Positions 35,227-46,985 of a DNA stretch of 64,000 nucleotides are shown in pieces. A program made the position numbers and the translations under genes. Positions within the stretch are counted from its first letter, which is position 1; each line of letters starts with the position of its first letter. Source of the stretch: Akebia trifoliata (taxonomy: Eukaryota > Streptophyta > Magnoliopsida > Ranunculales > Lardizabalaceae). The notes under the pieces are model-generated. The model worked only from the letters and a program-made list of their open reading frames with translations. It was not told the origin of the DNA and did no database searches. The stretch covers positions 15,483,658-15,547,657 of the forward strand of contig CM030704.1 of assembly GCA_017979445.1 (NCBI GenBank), given 5' to 3'.

Positions 35227-35832
35227 AGAATCGTAAGGCTATGCATGAAGGTTATAGGTAGGATGCAAAGATTACTCACCTTCAAATCTTTATGTAAGTC
35301 GAAGTTAGCATTTCATAAGTTGTTCGTGAGGTGGATCTCTTTGTCCTTATTTCCCAAAGTTATCGATCTTGAGGCATGAGATTACATGCATTCAAGGCTT
35401 AACTTTTTATTGGGCTGGGGTAGTTTGTGTAATAAGCTATGCTTGCATGTGTACGTGCAATTACAAAAGTGGAGTGCCAATTTACAATTAATCCACAAAT
35501 AAGCAAAAAATAGCCCCCCCCCCAGTTATAGAATCGCAAGGCTATGCATGAAGGTTATAGGTAGGATGCAAAGATTACTCACCTTCAAATCTCTATGTAA
35601 GTCGAAGTTAGCATTTCATAGGTTGTTATTGAGGTGGATCTTTTTGTCCCTATTTCCCAAAGTTATCGATCTTGAGGCATGAGATTACTTGCATTCAAGG
35701 CTTAACTTTTTATTGGGCTGGGGTAGTTTGTGTAATAAGCTATGCTTGCATGTGTACTTGCAATTACAAAAGTGGAGTGCCAATTTACAATTAATCCACA
35801 AATAAGCAAAAAATAGCCCCCCCCCCCCCCAA
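35227..35832. repeat. Two tandem copies of a 303-bp unit ending in poly-C
   Basis: AGAATCGTAAGGCTATGCAT at 35227 recurs as AGAATCGCAAGGCTATGCAT at 35530, and the copies stay nearly identical to the poly-C tract (about 35513-35523 and 35818-35830). This looks like a recent duplication. It lies in the leader of element G, 100 bp inside its PBS. Confidence 0.85.
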
Positions 35833-35933
35833 GTTACATACTTTACCACAAAAATTTGAAAATAAGAAGAACAATGAGTTAATGTTGTTTAGAACTTCAC
35901 AAATGGCGAAGATTATTTGGTTTGAACCCTCGA

Positions 35934-35951
35934 CCTCAATTAGAGTTGCCA
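35934..35951 (-). promoter_or_regulatory. Primer-binding site of element G
   Basis: Minus strand TGGCAACTCTAATTGAGG starts three bases after the LTR end. Its first half matches the tRNA-Arg-type PBS TGGCGACTC of the other elements; the second half has decayed. Confidence 0.6.
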
Positions 35952-35954
35952 AGT

Positions 35955-37613
35955 TGTAGATACGTGAATTCAAGGATTTTGGACACCATCAACGTGGGTT
36001 TAGGAGTCGCCACCATTCATAGAGTTCATGTGCGAATGGACACAAATTAAAGATGTTTTAAAATTCAGTTTTTCAAACAAATATTGGCTCAAATCTAGTC
36101 TTCACCTAGAAGTAAGTGGTAAAGAGGTTTGGTTGTGAGACAAGGAAGGTGTTAGGCACCTTGTCTCACCCACTAAGTTGGTAATTACCAAAGATTGATC
36201 AAAAGTGAATCTTAAACTAGTTTTTTGGGGTTTTAAGAAGTTTAAAAAGATTTTAGAGTATTTACAAACACTTGGAAATGATGTAGTCTCTCCAACTAGC
36301 AAAGGAGTTAAATGAACAAGCTAAAGAAGGAAAGTTGTACTTGTTGGAAATTTTTATGGGCTAGAGGATTTGGTGGAAATCTATTTAGATTTCAACTTTT
36401 GGAACCTCTAACACTTACCATGTTCATGCATACTCATAAATGAGTATATTTTCTATTAGTTAGGCTCTTAGGAACACATTCATGAGTTGAATGGTCCCAT
36501 TAGCAAACTTAAACCTTATGCATGAAACTATGTCCACTAGGGACTATTCTGTTGGCTTAGAATGTTAAGTGTAGACCTAAGGAGATCTACACTTTTAAAC
36601 TAATTTAATTGATTTTTCGGTTCGATCATTTGGAATTTGGGTTTGGAGTTCGTGGTTCATCAATCTAAAATGAACCTAGTTCGTAGGGGTAGGTAGGGAA
36701 AACTCATTTTTGGGTTCACTTTGGTTTCCTAGTTTGATTCACCACCTTGGGTCACTTGTGCATATATATAATTCAAGTATAAAAGTTATAATTATAACTA
36801 TAATATTAAAAAATTCTATATTAAATAGAAATAACTTAGTAAAATAATCTAAATTTTAAGTATGCAGAATGAAAAAAAAATCAATTAAAAAAATATTTGA
36901 TTCGTTGAATTTCATGTTTTGATTCGCCAAAGCCAACAAAAATTCGGTGGGCTCATGGTTCGCATGATTTTACAAATCCAGTACAAACTGTACCACGAAC
37001 TGATTCACTTCATACTAGTTCATGGTTCGAACTAGCAGAAACAATTTCAGTAGCATAGCTTTTAAATTATAGCCTCTTTTTTAGAAATAAAAGGGTGTAT
37101 GCATTTAATGTTCCCTAAGGAACTTATTAATGGTATTAAAAAGGGGAGATTTCTTCACATTGTAATAACTAGGAGTTTAATATGCTTAGAGTTTAAAAAG
37201 AATTAAAATAACTTGTTAGAAAAGCTAAATACTCTTAATGTGTTTATTATGGACTTAGAAAAGAGAAATTACCTCACCTAAATGAGGTTTTATTCTCTAA
37301 CTCCTTATGTTATTAGAAGAAGAAAACCAAACTACTTAAATTACAAGAATTTAAAAATGCTTGAAATTAAAAAATGGGAAGAAATTAGAAACAAGAATTA
37401 GGGGGAATTGTTACATTAAATAGAAACTAAAATCAATACTCCACATTGGTTTTCTTTGTTTTTCTTCTTTTCCTTACTTTTTCTTGCTCTATGCATCTAG
37501 CATGAATGGAAAATAGCTGAACAGAATTTTGAGGCTATTAGGAAGGAATTTTGACAAAAAATTTGAACTCAAAAACTTTTCTCTTCTAGGGAGGCCCTTA
37601 GGGATATACCTGT
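35955..37613 (-). mobile_element. 5' LTR of element G, interrupted by element B
   Basis: It begins (plus strand) TGTAGATACGTGAATTC next to a PBS and runs to the insertion point of B. It carries the stem-loop at 36135-36169, at the same distance from the LTR end as in F, B and E. Outside the stem-loop and GTCGCCACC block it is a different family from F and B. The last five bases (CCTGT, 37609-37613) are the target-site copy of B, and the LTR should resume at 63864. Confidence 0.75.
36135..36169 (-). promoter_or_regulatory. Conserved LTR stem-loop (G)
   Basis: GTGAGACAAGG pairs perfectly with CCTTGTCTCAC around AAGGTGTTAGGCA. The stem shares almost no sequence with the F or B/E stems, but the loop is the same. 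Confidence 0.85.
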
Positions 37614-37767
37614 TGAAAGCGCCCTCGATCTGCGGGGTACGCGGATCCGCTTTTGATTTTTGAGGTTTGGAAGTCGCCACCTAGTTATTACGGTCTAGGA
37701 ATCGAACATCTAAAAGGTAAATAACACTAATCTACCAAAGAAAATACGAGTCCGGGGATCACGTTAC

Positions 37768-37795
37768 GGGGTTGGAACGTGTTAGGCACCAACCC
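37768..37795 (-). promoter_or_regulatory. Conserved LTR stem-loop (B, 3' LTR)
   Basis: GGGTTGG (37769-37775) pairs with CCAACCC around AACGTGTTAGGCA. Confidence 0.75.
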
Positions 37796-37881
37796 TGCAG
37801 GCTAGTCTCTATTTTTCCCAAATAAAACTACATTGCTAAAAGACCTAAATAAATAATAAAAAAATAAGAATGAAAAATACC

Positions 37882-37886
37882 TAGAT
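37882..37886. repeat. Target-site duplication TAGAT (left) of C
   Basis: Perfect match to 42833-42837. Confidence 0.9.
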
Positions 37887-40116
37887 TGTAACACCCCGAA
37901 TTTTTAATTTATATCTCGAGGAAATCTAATTGTAAATTTCGATAAAATTTTAAAAGAATGACTTAGGGTAGAATACTCGAATTTTAGTCCGTTCATTTTT
38001 AATGAATTTTGACTTCGCCATTAGGTTTAAAATGATCAAAATATATACTCTATCCTGTAAGAACGTTCAAATTCGAGTTCGGATGAGAAAGTTATAAAAT
38101 CCTCGAATTTCGTGTTAAGTGGGACCCAAAATAGTGAATTTTTGATAGAGGAAGAATCAGGAAAATTTAACTACACCATGAGGTCCGCAACGAAAAATTA
38201 TTCGAAATGGAATACTCATATGTCAATTTTCGAGTTCAAATAGTCAAGATTTTGTCGAAAATAGAAATGAAAGAAAAATACAAAAATGCCATCAAGTTTT
38301 ATTATAAAAAGAACCAACTTATTCCTTTATTCATTTTCTCCTCTCCAACTCACAAAGAATCAGCCCATTCTCTAATCCTAGGGTTTCAACCCTTCCCATC
38401 AAGATCTATCACAAACGAGCACAAGTTGATCGTCGACGAAGGAGAGAAAGTTGTCAACATCGACGAACTCCACGCCTTCAATCCGTTTAACCTTCATTTT
38501 CGTTTCTTTCTCTGGTTCTCTCACAAAAATCAGTAAGTAGGCTCATCTATGCCCACTTAGAGTCTCATCAAAACCAAGGGAGAGTTATCCATCATCATTG
38601 AAAAGGAGAAGAACACCTTCAAAGAGGGTTTTGGAAATCAACTTGACCATTGACACCCGAGCTCAACCACTATCGGAACTTCGAGCCGCCGAACATTGAC
38701 TATTTGTTTTGGTTCATCACCATTGGCAATCACAAACCAAGTAGGGGACTCTCAACTCTTATTAATAATCATAGATTTTGAAAAAATTGCATTTAGGGAT
38801 CTTTCGAAACTTTTATATGTTTTAAATGTATAGAATGCCGCTTAATTTACTTCAAATTCATGTTAGAAATAGTTATGTTTGATGTGTTTTATCGTAGTTT
38901 AAATGTTTAATTCGTAGGTAGGTTAGTAGAATGGAAAATGAGTGAAAAACTCAAAGAAAAGAAGAAAAAAATCAGAAAAATTGAAAAAAAAATGAAGTTT
39001 CTGTCGGTGCCACCGTGAGCCGTCGTGCTCCAGGCACGGTGCTACCGTGAAAATTAAAAAGTAACCGAAAAAATTTATGATATTTTGTTTGGATTCCTTA
39101 TGCTTTTAACATACCAAATCGACTACTTATGGCCCCCGTAACTCCTTCAAACGAAGTGGAGAAAAAATAAATAAATTTTCATCACGACGAGAATGTTTTA
39201 AGTATTCACGTGATATCTTTTGCATTTCTTTGAATTAGTTTACAAAATTACATGGCTCTTCTTATATTATCAAGGGCCTTCATTTACAAAAACTCGTTCT
39301 CAATTTCGACAATTTTGAAAAATCGAGTTTCCGATACTTAGCCAAATTTTCATCAATTCTTTCCAGTTTGGACAGTTTGCCTTCGCATACTTATTGGGAC
39401 CCTATTTTAACAAAAATTGAATAGTTTTCGATTGAATGATAAAAGTGATTTTACAAGCTTGAAAAAAAAATACTTTGTTCGAAAAATCGAGAAGTAAAAA
39501 TACGGTAGAATGGGAATGGGATGAATCGGTAAAATGTCATAATCATACCGAGGGGTGATGTCTGCATTTTACGTTGTATGTTGTATGTGGGTTGGTGAAA
39601 GGATATCCAGGTTATTAATGAAAGGGTTGTATGTTTATTTAAATTTATGTTGGCTTAGAGGCTCCGAGTATTGTTGTTTATTTTAGGCCGGGTGGGCACA
39701 GTTGCATGGTAGGAATTGGATATCCATTCTCAACCCTGCTCTGTTAATTTCTCTTTTGTTTTAAATGGAAAATAATATATATATGTAGCTATTTTGTGAG
39801 CTGTTAAAAGGTCTTTGAATGCTTGAAAGGATAGTGCGTCACATCATCCGGAGAGATGTACTATCCTGGGATGTACGGTAGGGACCACCAAGCTCAAACG
39901 TGGTATGGGACGCATATGGGAGTGGAGTCACAACTGGAATCCGGGTCCATTCCTTTCTTATCTTTACCAGTAAACGTGTATTGTAAAGGTGGTCGTATCC
40001 GAATAGAGTGTTTATTTTGGGAATCAAATGCACACCTGATAGGCATAGACAAAGATGATTGGTCAGTGATCACTAACAATCTAGTAGTAGTCGAAATTTC
40101 TGACACATCGAAAAGA

Positions 40117-40121
40117 GACCC
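40117..40121. repeat. Target-site duplication GACCC (left) of D
   Basis: Perfect match to 41896-41900. Joining the flanks restores the sequence found uninterrupted in C' near 4085. Confidence 0.9.
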
Positions 40122-41895
40122 TGATAAGAATGCAAAATGTCATATTTTTCTCCTTCAATATTTAGTCCTTTATACATATTTAGTGCCTAAATGTACTCAT
40201 TATTCTTTTATTTTGATTTAGGATGCAAATGGAGGTGTTAAGTGCAAAACGAAATTAATTGGGCGATTTTGGATAGTTTTGACATCGCTTCGTAATCTGG
40301 GCATAACTCTCTCATCCGAACTCCAATTGAGATGATTCCAAATGCTATGGAATGCTGAGAAAAAGATCTACAACTTTCGTGTTTTGAGTTTTAAGAGATA
40401 ATGACTGTATCAAGGTCAAACTTGGATTTGAAGTTGCTGCACGTAAACTGTTGACGCGAATTTGACGTGAATTTGTTAAAAATTTGACGAGGATTATTTT
40501 CGAAAGTCTCCAAATCTAGTGCACGAAAATTCCAACTAAAACACCATTTTCCTAATTATATTAGGACTTTATTTTATTTTAATTAGTCAGATTTATATAT
40601 TGTTACTGGAGGATAAGATTTAGGATTTTTTTTAGGAGATTTTGTTAGCTTCTAAGAAGGAAGAGAAGAACGGGTAAAAAAAAAAAAAAAAGGAAGATCT
40701 CTATCTCTCTCTCTCTTGCTCTCTCTCGATTAGGGTTTTTTTTTTTTTTAATCTTTTCTTTAGGAAAGAAGTGGCTGAAACTTGGGGAACTAGGGGGCCA
40801 ACGAGTTGCTGTCAAGAAGGAGAAGTTGTTAAAATTTTTCAGCAACATTATTGTCAAGAAGTTTACAACGTTGCTGCTTGTATTCGTTTTCAACCATCAA
40901 CATCATCGCCGTGAGGAACATCACCACCAACACATCTCAAACTTCTTTGGTTGTGTTAAAAAGTGTAACCCTTATGACTTTTATTTATTTTATTATTGCA
41001 ACCCTGGTTGCTTTTGGATTAAAGAACATCTTGTTGGATTCTTAAGTTGGAAATTTTTAATTCAATGAGTTAGTGACTTTCAGATTCATTAATTGATATT
41101 TTCGGATTGGTGATATGTAGACACATGAATCAGTGAATTTTAATTATGTATGCTGAATTTTCAGTTTGGTCATATTGAAAACTTTGATATTAACGGTCAT
41201 TGAAGCCATAATTGTATCTCTAATCACCTAATTGATTTGGAATATGATTTAAAAGTGGTAAAAACTATGAACAATAGTTGTGATCTGAAAATTACATGTT
41301 CTTTAGTCATGGACTTTTCCATAGGTTTGAAGAGTAGGTTATTGAATCATAATTCTTTTTGATCTTAATGATTTGTTTAAGAAGTTGTAAGGATACGCTA
41401 AGTATTAACTTGATTGCTTAATCAAAATAACTCGGTGATGGACTTTTCCAAAATCCTAGGGATTATCTAAGAAGGAATTTATAAGATGCATGATCTCTTT
41501 AGGCTTGCATTTTGATTCAATTCGGATATGTAATTAAGGCATAAAATTCGTTATCTATGTTGAAGCAATTTGATTTGTCATTTAATGAATTTATTTTTCT
41601 GAATTGTGAGAGAAGATGATCAATTGTAAATATTTATTTCTTTAATTTTTATTTTTATTTTTATTTTTTTCTTTTTATTATTATTATTATTATTTTAATC
41701 CGAATCGCCAAAATTGAAACCCCTACAAATTTGTGTAATATGTTTGTTTTCAATTTGTTAATTAAACTAACTAAAATTTATTATGACTCTTTAGAATAGG
41801 AGTACCCGCAATCCCCGGCCAATAACGATACCCTACAAATCACTTTACTACAATCTTCTATAGGGTTTATTGATGACTAAAAATATGGTCAATCA
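40122..41895 (+). mobile_element. Solo LTR D, 1.77 kb, nested in C
   Basis: It begins TGATAAGAATGCAAAATGTC and ends ATATGGTCAATCA (TG...CA) with perfect 5-bp TSD GACCC. It holds CT-rich and poly-A/T tracts near 40675-40750 and a TTATTATTA microsatellite near 41670-41700. No protein-coding domain is seen. It is a solo LTR; superfamily and strand cannot be set from the sequence alone (plus is nominal). Confidence 0.85.
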
Positions 41896-41900
41896 GACCC
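41896..41900. repeat. Target-site duplication GACCC (right) of D
   Basis: Partner of 40117-40121. Confidence 0.9.
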
Positions 41901-42832
41901 ATTGCTTACGGTCACGTCAAGCAGCCCGCCTGAGCCGGATAAATGGTCATTAGTGTGGTAAGAGCAGCGACCGACCACAAAATCAGGAACTAAAAGCCAG
42001 ATTTATGTTGTAACATTATGTCCCGACTGAGAGCGATCTAGTCGTGAATCCCAACTCTCTGATTTCATTACTTCACCAACTTGTATTATGTATCTGTTGT
42101 TATATTTTGAATTATAAACTGCAAAACATGCTTGTTATTTCAATGTGACAAATCGTAGCTGTATAGCAAAATGAAAATGTTTGGTGAGTATTGATGATTG
42201 ATGCCATGTGAATCTTTAAAATTGTTTAGTTGCTCATCCCTGGCTATACGTACCAGTTAACCGTAGTTTTAATAGTAAAACTTGCATGTATTGAAATGTT
42301 TCAGTATGCTTACTCGTACATATTAGACAAGGTTATTAGTAGGGGCTGTTTGTAGACCTACTGGATAACCATTGTTACTCACCCTTTCCTTCCTATTTTT
42401 TTAAGTTTCAGAGCCTGCAGCCGGAGAGACAATCGTAGAGCCATCTAGCAAGGACTACCTGGTGGGTCATATTGACGACCAGAGTTCGTTACCCGGTGAG
42501 CACCATGACTACTTCTACTAGGAGTTCGTTCGTCCTAGGAGCGGTATATGTTCTTTTTGGGACCGAGTGCTAGGTCTATGTTAGAGTGAGGAAATTTTTG
42601 TAATCCTGTATATTTTCCTCCTTTTTGCACAATTCTGATCAAATTCTACATTATTCGCAGTTTACTGTCTTCCGTACTTTGTATATTTTGATTCATTGTC
42701 ATATGCAGGATCTGTTGGTTATCGATTTTTCTTTGTTTTGAGTTCCGTAGAACGCTAACATAAACGGAGGAAACTGTCCAAACTTCAAGGTTCGACCTCA
42801 AGATTTGTGTTAGCGTTTGGCGGGACGTCACA

Positions 42833-42837
42833 TAGAT
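42833..42837. repeat. Target-site duplication TAGAT (right) of C
   Basis: Partner of 37882-37886. Confidence 0.9.
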
Positions 42838-44118
42838 GATCATAAGAACGATAGTTCCCTCAGAGTTGGCGGAGAGATTCCTTGCTTCGTTTTCGTTATT
42901 AGATCCGCTTCGGATCTCCAAGATGAAGTATCTTCTTCTTAGATCTAAGTGCTTCCTAATTTTTGATGAATTTTTAGATTTTTTTGAAGGGTTTATAGGT
43001 GTTTTTTTTAGCAAAAATTGGGGTTTGATGTTAAGTAAGGAGTTAAGACTTCAAAATTAGGGTTTGGAGAAGGCTAGGGAGACTTTTTGACCTACTTTTT
43101 CTATAATTTATTTTTACCTGCGAGATTAAGTTGTAAAGGTCCCTATTTATAGATTTTTTTAGGAGCTTTTTAGATAGAGTAAGTGTTAAATTAGGTTTCT
43201 TTTAGATAAAATAAGATAGTTTTAGAGTTAAATTAAAATTCTATTAGGGTTAGGGTTTGACTTTGGTCTTATTAGATTAACTAGATTTCTTTAAATTAGG
43301 ATTTGAATTTGGTCTTATTAGATTGAATAAAAATATATTTTTGTTTTTTTTAGAACCCCCCTTTATTATATCTTTAATTCTTTGGGCCCCCAGATAGAAG
43401 GGTCCTTTAATAAATATCTGGGCAACTATTAACAATTTTGCCTGAGAGCTTGATTGATCGATATTCTTGGTTCAGATTTTTAAATTAATTTTATTAATGT
43501 TTCACTTTACATTATTTAATTTTTTATTTATTAATTTCAGAATTTTAAATTTTATTAAATGGAAAATTATCGTTTTGTCCTTGAAGAGAACTTTTGCGTT
43601 TCAAATTGGTTTTCGATGTTTCAATATGTTTTGAAATCAGTTTTTCGTAAGGAATTCAATGGAATTATCAATTTGTGTCACTTATGAAGTTTTTGGCATG
43701 AAATGATTGTGAACTTTATGAGGGATATTTTTATAATTTTGTCAAATTTGGTGAAAATTTACGAAATGATTTATTTGATTTCAATTTATTATTTTATGTG
43801 TTTGAAAGGATTTTCCTAAGCATATTGTGGGCTCTAGGGATGTTTTGATGTTAGGGGTATTTTGGTAATTTGATCATTTTATAGTAAATCATGAAGCTTC
43901 TTTTTATCTGAAAAATTATGATTTATATGTTTTTGGGGCATATTTTCCTAGCGTAGCGTGGTTTCTACAGTTTTGCTTGCTTGAGATACCTCATCCGAAT
44001 TTTTAAAATATATCTGATAACAAACAGAGCATTGGAATAACCATCCACCATTGGGAACCGTCGCAATCGGGTAGACGAGTTGATTAATCAGGCAAGTGCA
44101 AAAATGGGATGTCTACAA
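42838..44118 (-). mobile_element. 3' LTR of element B, second part
   Basis: Continues the LTR after C and ends GGGATGTCTACA. It aligns with 62578-63863. The TATA box is at 43143-43151. Confidence 0.9.
43143..43151 (-). promoter_or_regulatory. LTR TATA box (B, 3' LTR)
   Basis: CTATTTATA reads TATAAATAG on the minus strand. The same box is found in all B/E family LTRs. Confidence 0.6.
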
Positions 44119-44134
44119 ATGCCCCTCTTTGGCA
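44119..44134 (-). promoter_or_regulatory. Polypurine tract of element B
   Basis: Minus strand GCCAAAGAGGGGCATT directly before the 3' LTR start TGTAGACATCCC. Same position and core as in E and F. Confidence 0.85.
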
Positions 44135-44559
44135 GTGGGTTGAAGCAAACTAGATAACAAATATATTTTGGTAGATAGTACGATATCCGAATGCCAAAGC
44201 TAGTGACAGTTCATTTTGTAGTCTGATTTAACAATTCGTCGGGATGTTTCTGATCCTTAAGGGTAAACTCTCCCCCAAACAAGTTTGTCAGGTCTTCGAG
44301 CTTGAACTTCATTGACGATGTCAGATCCTCGAATTTTAGAAAATCTCCCTAACTAATGCAAAAGTGCACGTGTGTGCAATAGTGGGATGCTTACTGAGTA
44401 AAATGTGTCAGGTCTTAGAAATCTTCTCTTCACTGATAATAATGATTCAAAATTGAAATGTGCTTATATAACGAAAACAATCATGGCAAGGTTGAACAAT
44501 GAGGTAATTTGAGTCATAATATTGTAGGAACTTCGTTAAATCCTATTTGAAATTTTTTT

Positions 44560-45090
44560 TTAGAGTTCAAAAAAGTTTGAATCTCGTTTTCGGACTCGAG
44601 CCTATTGTAGCCACGCTTCTCGAGCTAAAGAACTTAAACAATCCTGTTAATTCATTCTATGATTCAAAAAAGTTGGAGTCTCGTTTCTCGGACTCAAACT
44701 TATAAAGTCATGTTTCTCGGACTTAGATTTATAGGAACTTAAACAATCCTTTTAATTCATTCTATGATTCAAAAAAAGTTAGAGTCTCGTTTCTCGGACT
44801 CGAACTTACTAAGCCACATTTCTTGGGCTTAGATTTATAGGAACTTAAACAATCCTATTAATTCATTCTATGATTTAAAAAACGTTTGAGTCTCGTTTCT
44901 CAAACTCGAACTTACTAAGCCATGTTTCTCGGGCTTAGATTTATAGGATTTTAAACAATCCTATTAATTCATTTATGATTCAAAAAAGGTTTGAGTCTCA
45001 TTTTGCGCACTCGAACTCACTAAACCACGTTTCTCGAGCATAGATTTATAGGAACTTAAACAATCTTATTAATTCATTATATGATTCAAA
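44560..45090 (-). repeat. Tandem array of about 105-bp units, 3' UTR of element B
   Basis: Five units mark off by TTCATTCTATGATTCAAAAA at 44651, 44756, 44862, 44968 and 45073 (steps of 105, 106, 106 and 105 bp), each with TCTCGTTTCTCGGACTCGAAC and GCTTAGATTTATAGGAACTTA-like parts. A partial unit precedes the first. It starts about 440 bp inside the 3' LTR of B. The array is not found in E or F. Confidence 0.9.
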
Positions 45091-45739
45091 ATTGAGCTCG
45101 AAGTTTGAAAGATCGGTCCTTTATTGGCTTATCATGCATCTGAATTCATAATTATCATTGGACTTCATCGAACTTTTAAGTAAGATTTTTCTTTTATCAT
45201 GTGATTAAAAACAAAACTTTGCAATTAAATGACTTTAAAAAATGCCCCTAGTTTCAAGGTTGGTTTTAACTAGAACTTGACTACGAGATTGATGGAATGG
45301 ATTACGCTTGAAAAATATGGACTCTAATGTATGACAGATAGAAGAACTAACATTCCCTTAAATTTAAGACTCTTAAAATTATCATATGTGCAATAAGAGA
45401 TTGATCATTTTCTTTCAAATTTCTTTTGAAAAATGCTTGAGTTGGACTTAAAAAATCATGATAAATATTATAATAAAAGATCTTTCTCTTCAAAGTGGTT
45501 GATGATTCTACATCTTCCATTAGCGAACACTTGAACAAGTAAACATACTCTTGAAGATCTTACAATGTTCAAGATGACTTCTAATTTTTTTGACTTTAAC
45601 ACTGTCTTCGTCGGATGTGAGCTCTTGGTTGACAAATGAATCTTGTGACTTGGATGATTCTGTATTTTCTAGTTTCTACACAAGCTTCCTTCTGGATTTT
45701 TCTCTTGATGGGACATTTCCTCCCATTTGATGATGCCCT

Positions 45740-45925
45740 AATTTTAGTTTAGGTTGCCTTTCTAGGTTTTCAACCTAGAGGGTTTTTCTTTTCTTTTTCT
45801 AAAGATGTATTGATTTTTGCCTAGGTCGCCTTTTCAGTTTTCAACCTAGCAGGCTTTCTTTTTTATGGTTATGCCCTAACTTTTGCTTAAGTCGCCTTTT
45901 TGGATTTTCGACTTAGCGGACTTCT
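45740..45925 (-). repeat. Short repeat, three units, 3' UTR of B
   Basis: The motif TTGCCTAGGTCGCCTTTTCAG.TTTTCAACCTAGC recurs at about 45750, 45818 and 45882. A matching set of four units is in E at 53228-53460. Confidence 0.7.
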
Positions 45926-46269
45926 CTTTTTTCTTGATGATCTTGAATATTCAATTCGACAGCTTCTTGGTTCCCTACACCTTAACCGAGTCAATTAGCA
46001 TTCTGGAGGACTTAATAGGTGGGTTTAAGACATGGTTTAGAAAGAAAGGGTAAAAGGTTCGACTTCCCAAAATGCTCCTAGTCTAATATTATCTTTTTTT
46101 GTCATTCTTTTTTGTAAATTCTTTTGACTCTTTTTTTCTAATGCCCCTAGTTTGGCATTTTTTTCTTTTCTATCAATTTTTTCTAATGCCCCTAATTTGG
46201 CATTCTCTTCTTTTGAACCTTTCAATAGGGTATTTTCCTTTTAGATGGCATTTTTCTTAAGAGAATATA

Positions 46270-46380
46270 TTTTTTTGAGTAACTGGGCCTGAAGTAACTT
46301 CTCAGGTTGCTTACGTACCATAAATATTTCTTTTTCTTTTGGGATCAGGTCAAAACGTAGTTCATACTAAGATTTCCTCC
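46270..46380 (-). other. Conserved non-coding block after integrase (B copy)
   Basis: GGGCCTGAAGTAACTTCTCAGGTTGCTTACGTACC, then GGGATCAGGTC and AAAACGTAGTTC, match E at 53749-53825. CCTGA..TCAGG can pair. The block lies in the 3' UTR about 120 bp past the end of integrase. Confidence 0.7.
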
Positions 46381-46489
46381 CAAGGTTAGTCAGTTTGGTT
46401 TAAAAAGAAGAGGTTATCGATTTTTTTTAAAGGTTGCGAGGGGCTAAGGAAGGCTATCTTCTTCTTGGTAAGAAAAGAAAATGGTTTGA

Positions 46490-46985
46490 CCAAAGGAGGC
46501 CTCCTTTGGTGAAATGCTAATTGATTTGGTCAAGATTCTAGGAACTCGATGTCTTGATTGCTCTGTCGAGTACGATCTTCTTTTGAGAATGAATATTCTT
46601 CAGTTTTCTTTTGTGAAATCAAGTATGATCGTGTTTTTTGTATTCAACTATTCAACTCTTCTAGAACTGGAAAAAAATCATTTATTCTTTTATGAATGAG
46701 AACTCTCCTCTTTTAAGTGAAAAACATGGTAGATCCACTTGTAGATCTTAACACTTTTATCGATGGTTTCAACTGCATGATTCGTAACTGATAATCTTTG
46801 ATTTTGAAATTCACCCTCGACTTTATGTCTTGATATATTTGGGTTTAATCTATCAATATATCCTCATGAAACCATGAAGAAATATTGTTGAATTTCTCAA
46901 GTAAGTTTATTATTCTCTCATGTTCCCCTGAAGATAATGTAGTACTGATTTGTATTTCTTGAGTGTACTCTTTAACTCCCATATT
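46490..46985 (-). pseudogene. Residual pol of element B: RT stub joined to integrase end
   Basis: Minus-strand 46985-46850 gives ISTTLSSGEHERIINLLEKF then a decayed 'FAWSYEDM' equivalent, which is the N-terminal edge of Tat RT. At about 46565-46495, NLDQIN and the downstream GGAGGCC match the integrase end of E. Less than 300 bp lies between, so about 3 kb of RT, RNase H and integrase has been lost. E has the same general deletion with a longer integrase piece. Confidence 0.65.

Larger units (their letters stand above)
37614..37886 (-). mobile_element. 3' LTR of element B, first part (interrupted by C)
   Basis: Starts TGAAAGCGCCCTCGATC and matches 62296-62572. It is cut after CCTAGAT by solo LTR C and resumes at 42838. 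Confidence 0.9.
37887..42832 (+). mobile_element. Solo LTR C (TGTAACACCCCG family) containing D
   Basis: It begins TGTAACACCCCGAATTTTTA and ends TTTGGCGGGACGTCACA, with perfect 5-bp TSD TAGAT. Without D it is about 3.17 kb, the same size as C' (3143-6334), which is in the opposite orientation. No internal coding region or second LTR is present. Open frames within it (38207-38536; 39856-40221) do not match known proteins, and the latter runs across the C/D junction. Confidence 0.9.

Noticed and set aside
38207..38536. 109-codon plus-strand ORF with a basic, aromatic end
   Set aside because: It lies within solo LTR C, shows no motif, and I see no counterpart in C'.
26107..39050. Shared CACGGTGCCACCG-like phrases at 26114 and 39005
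   Set aside because: The match is short and the surrounding sequence does not align; probably coincidence.
39856..40221. 121-codon plus-strand ORF
   Set aside because: It runs across the C/D insertion junction at 40121 and has no recognisable domain. Two small minus-strand ORFs over it are shadows.
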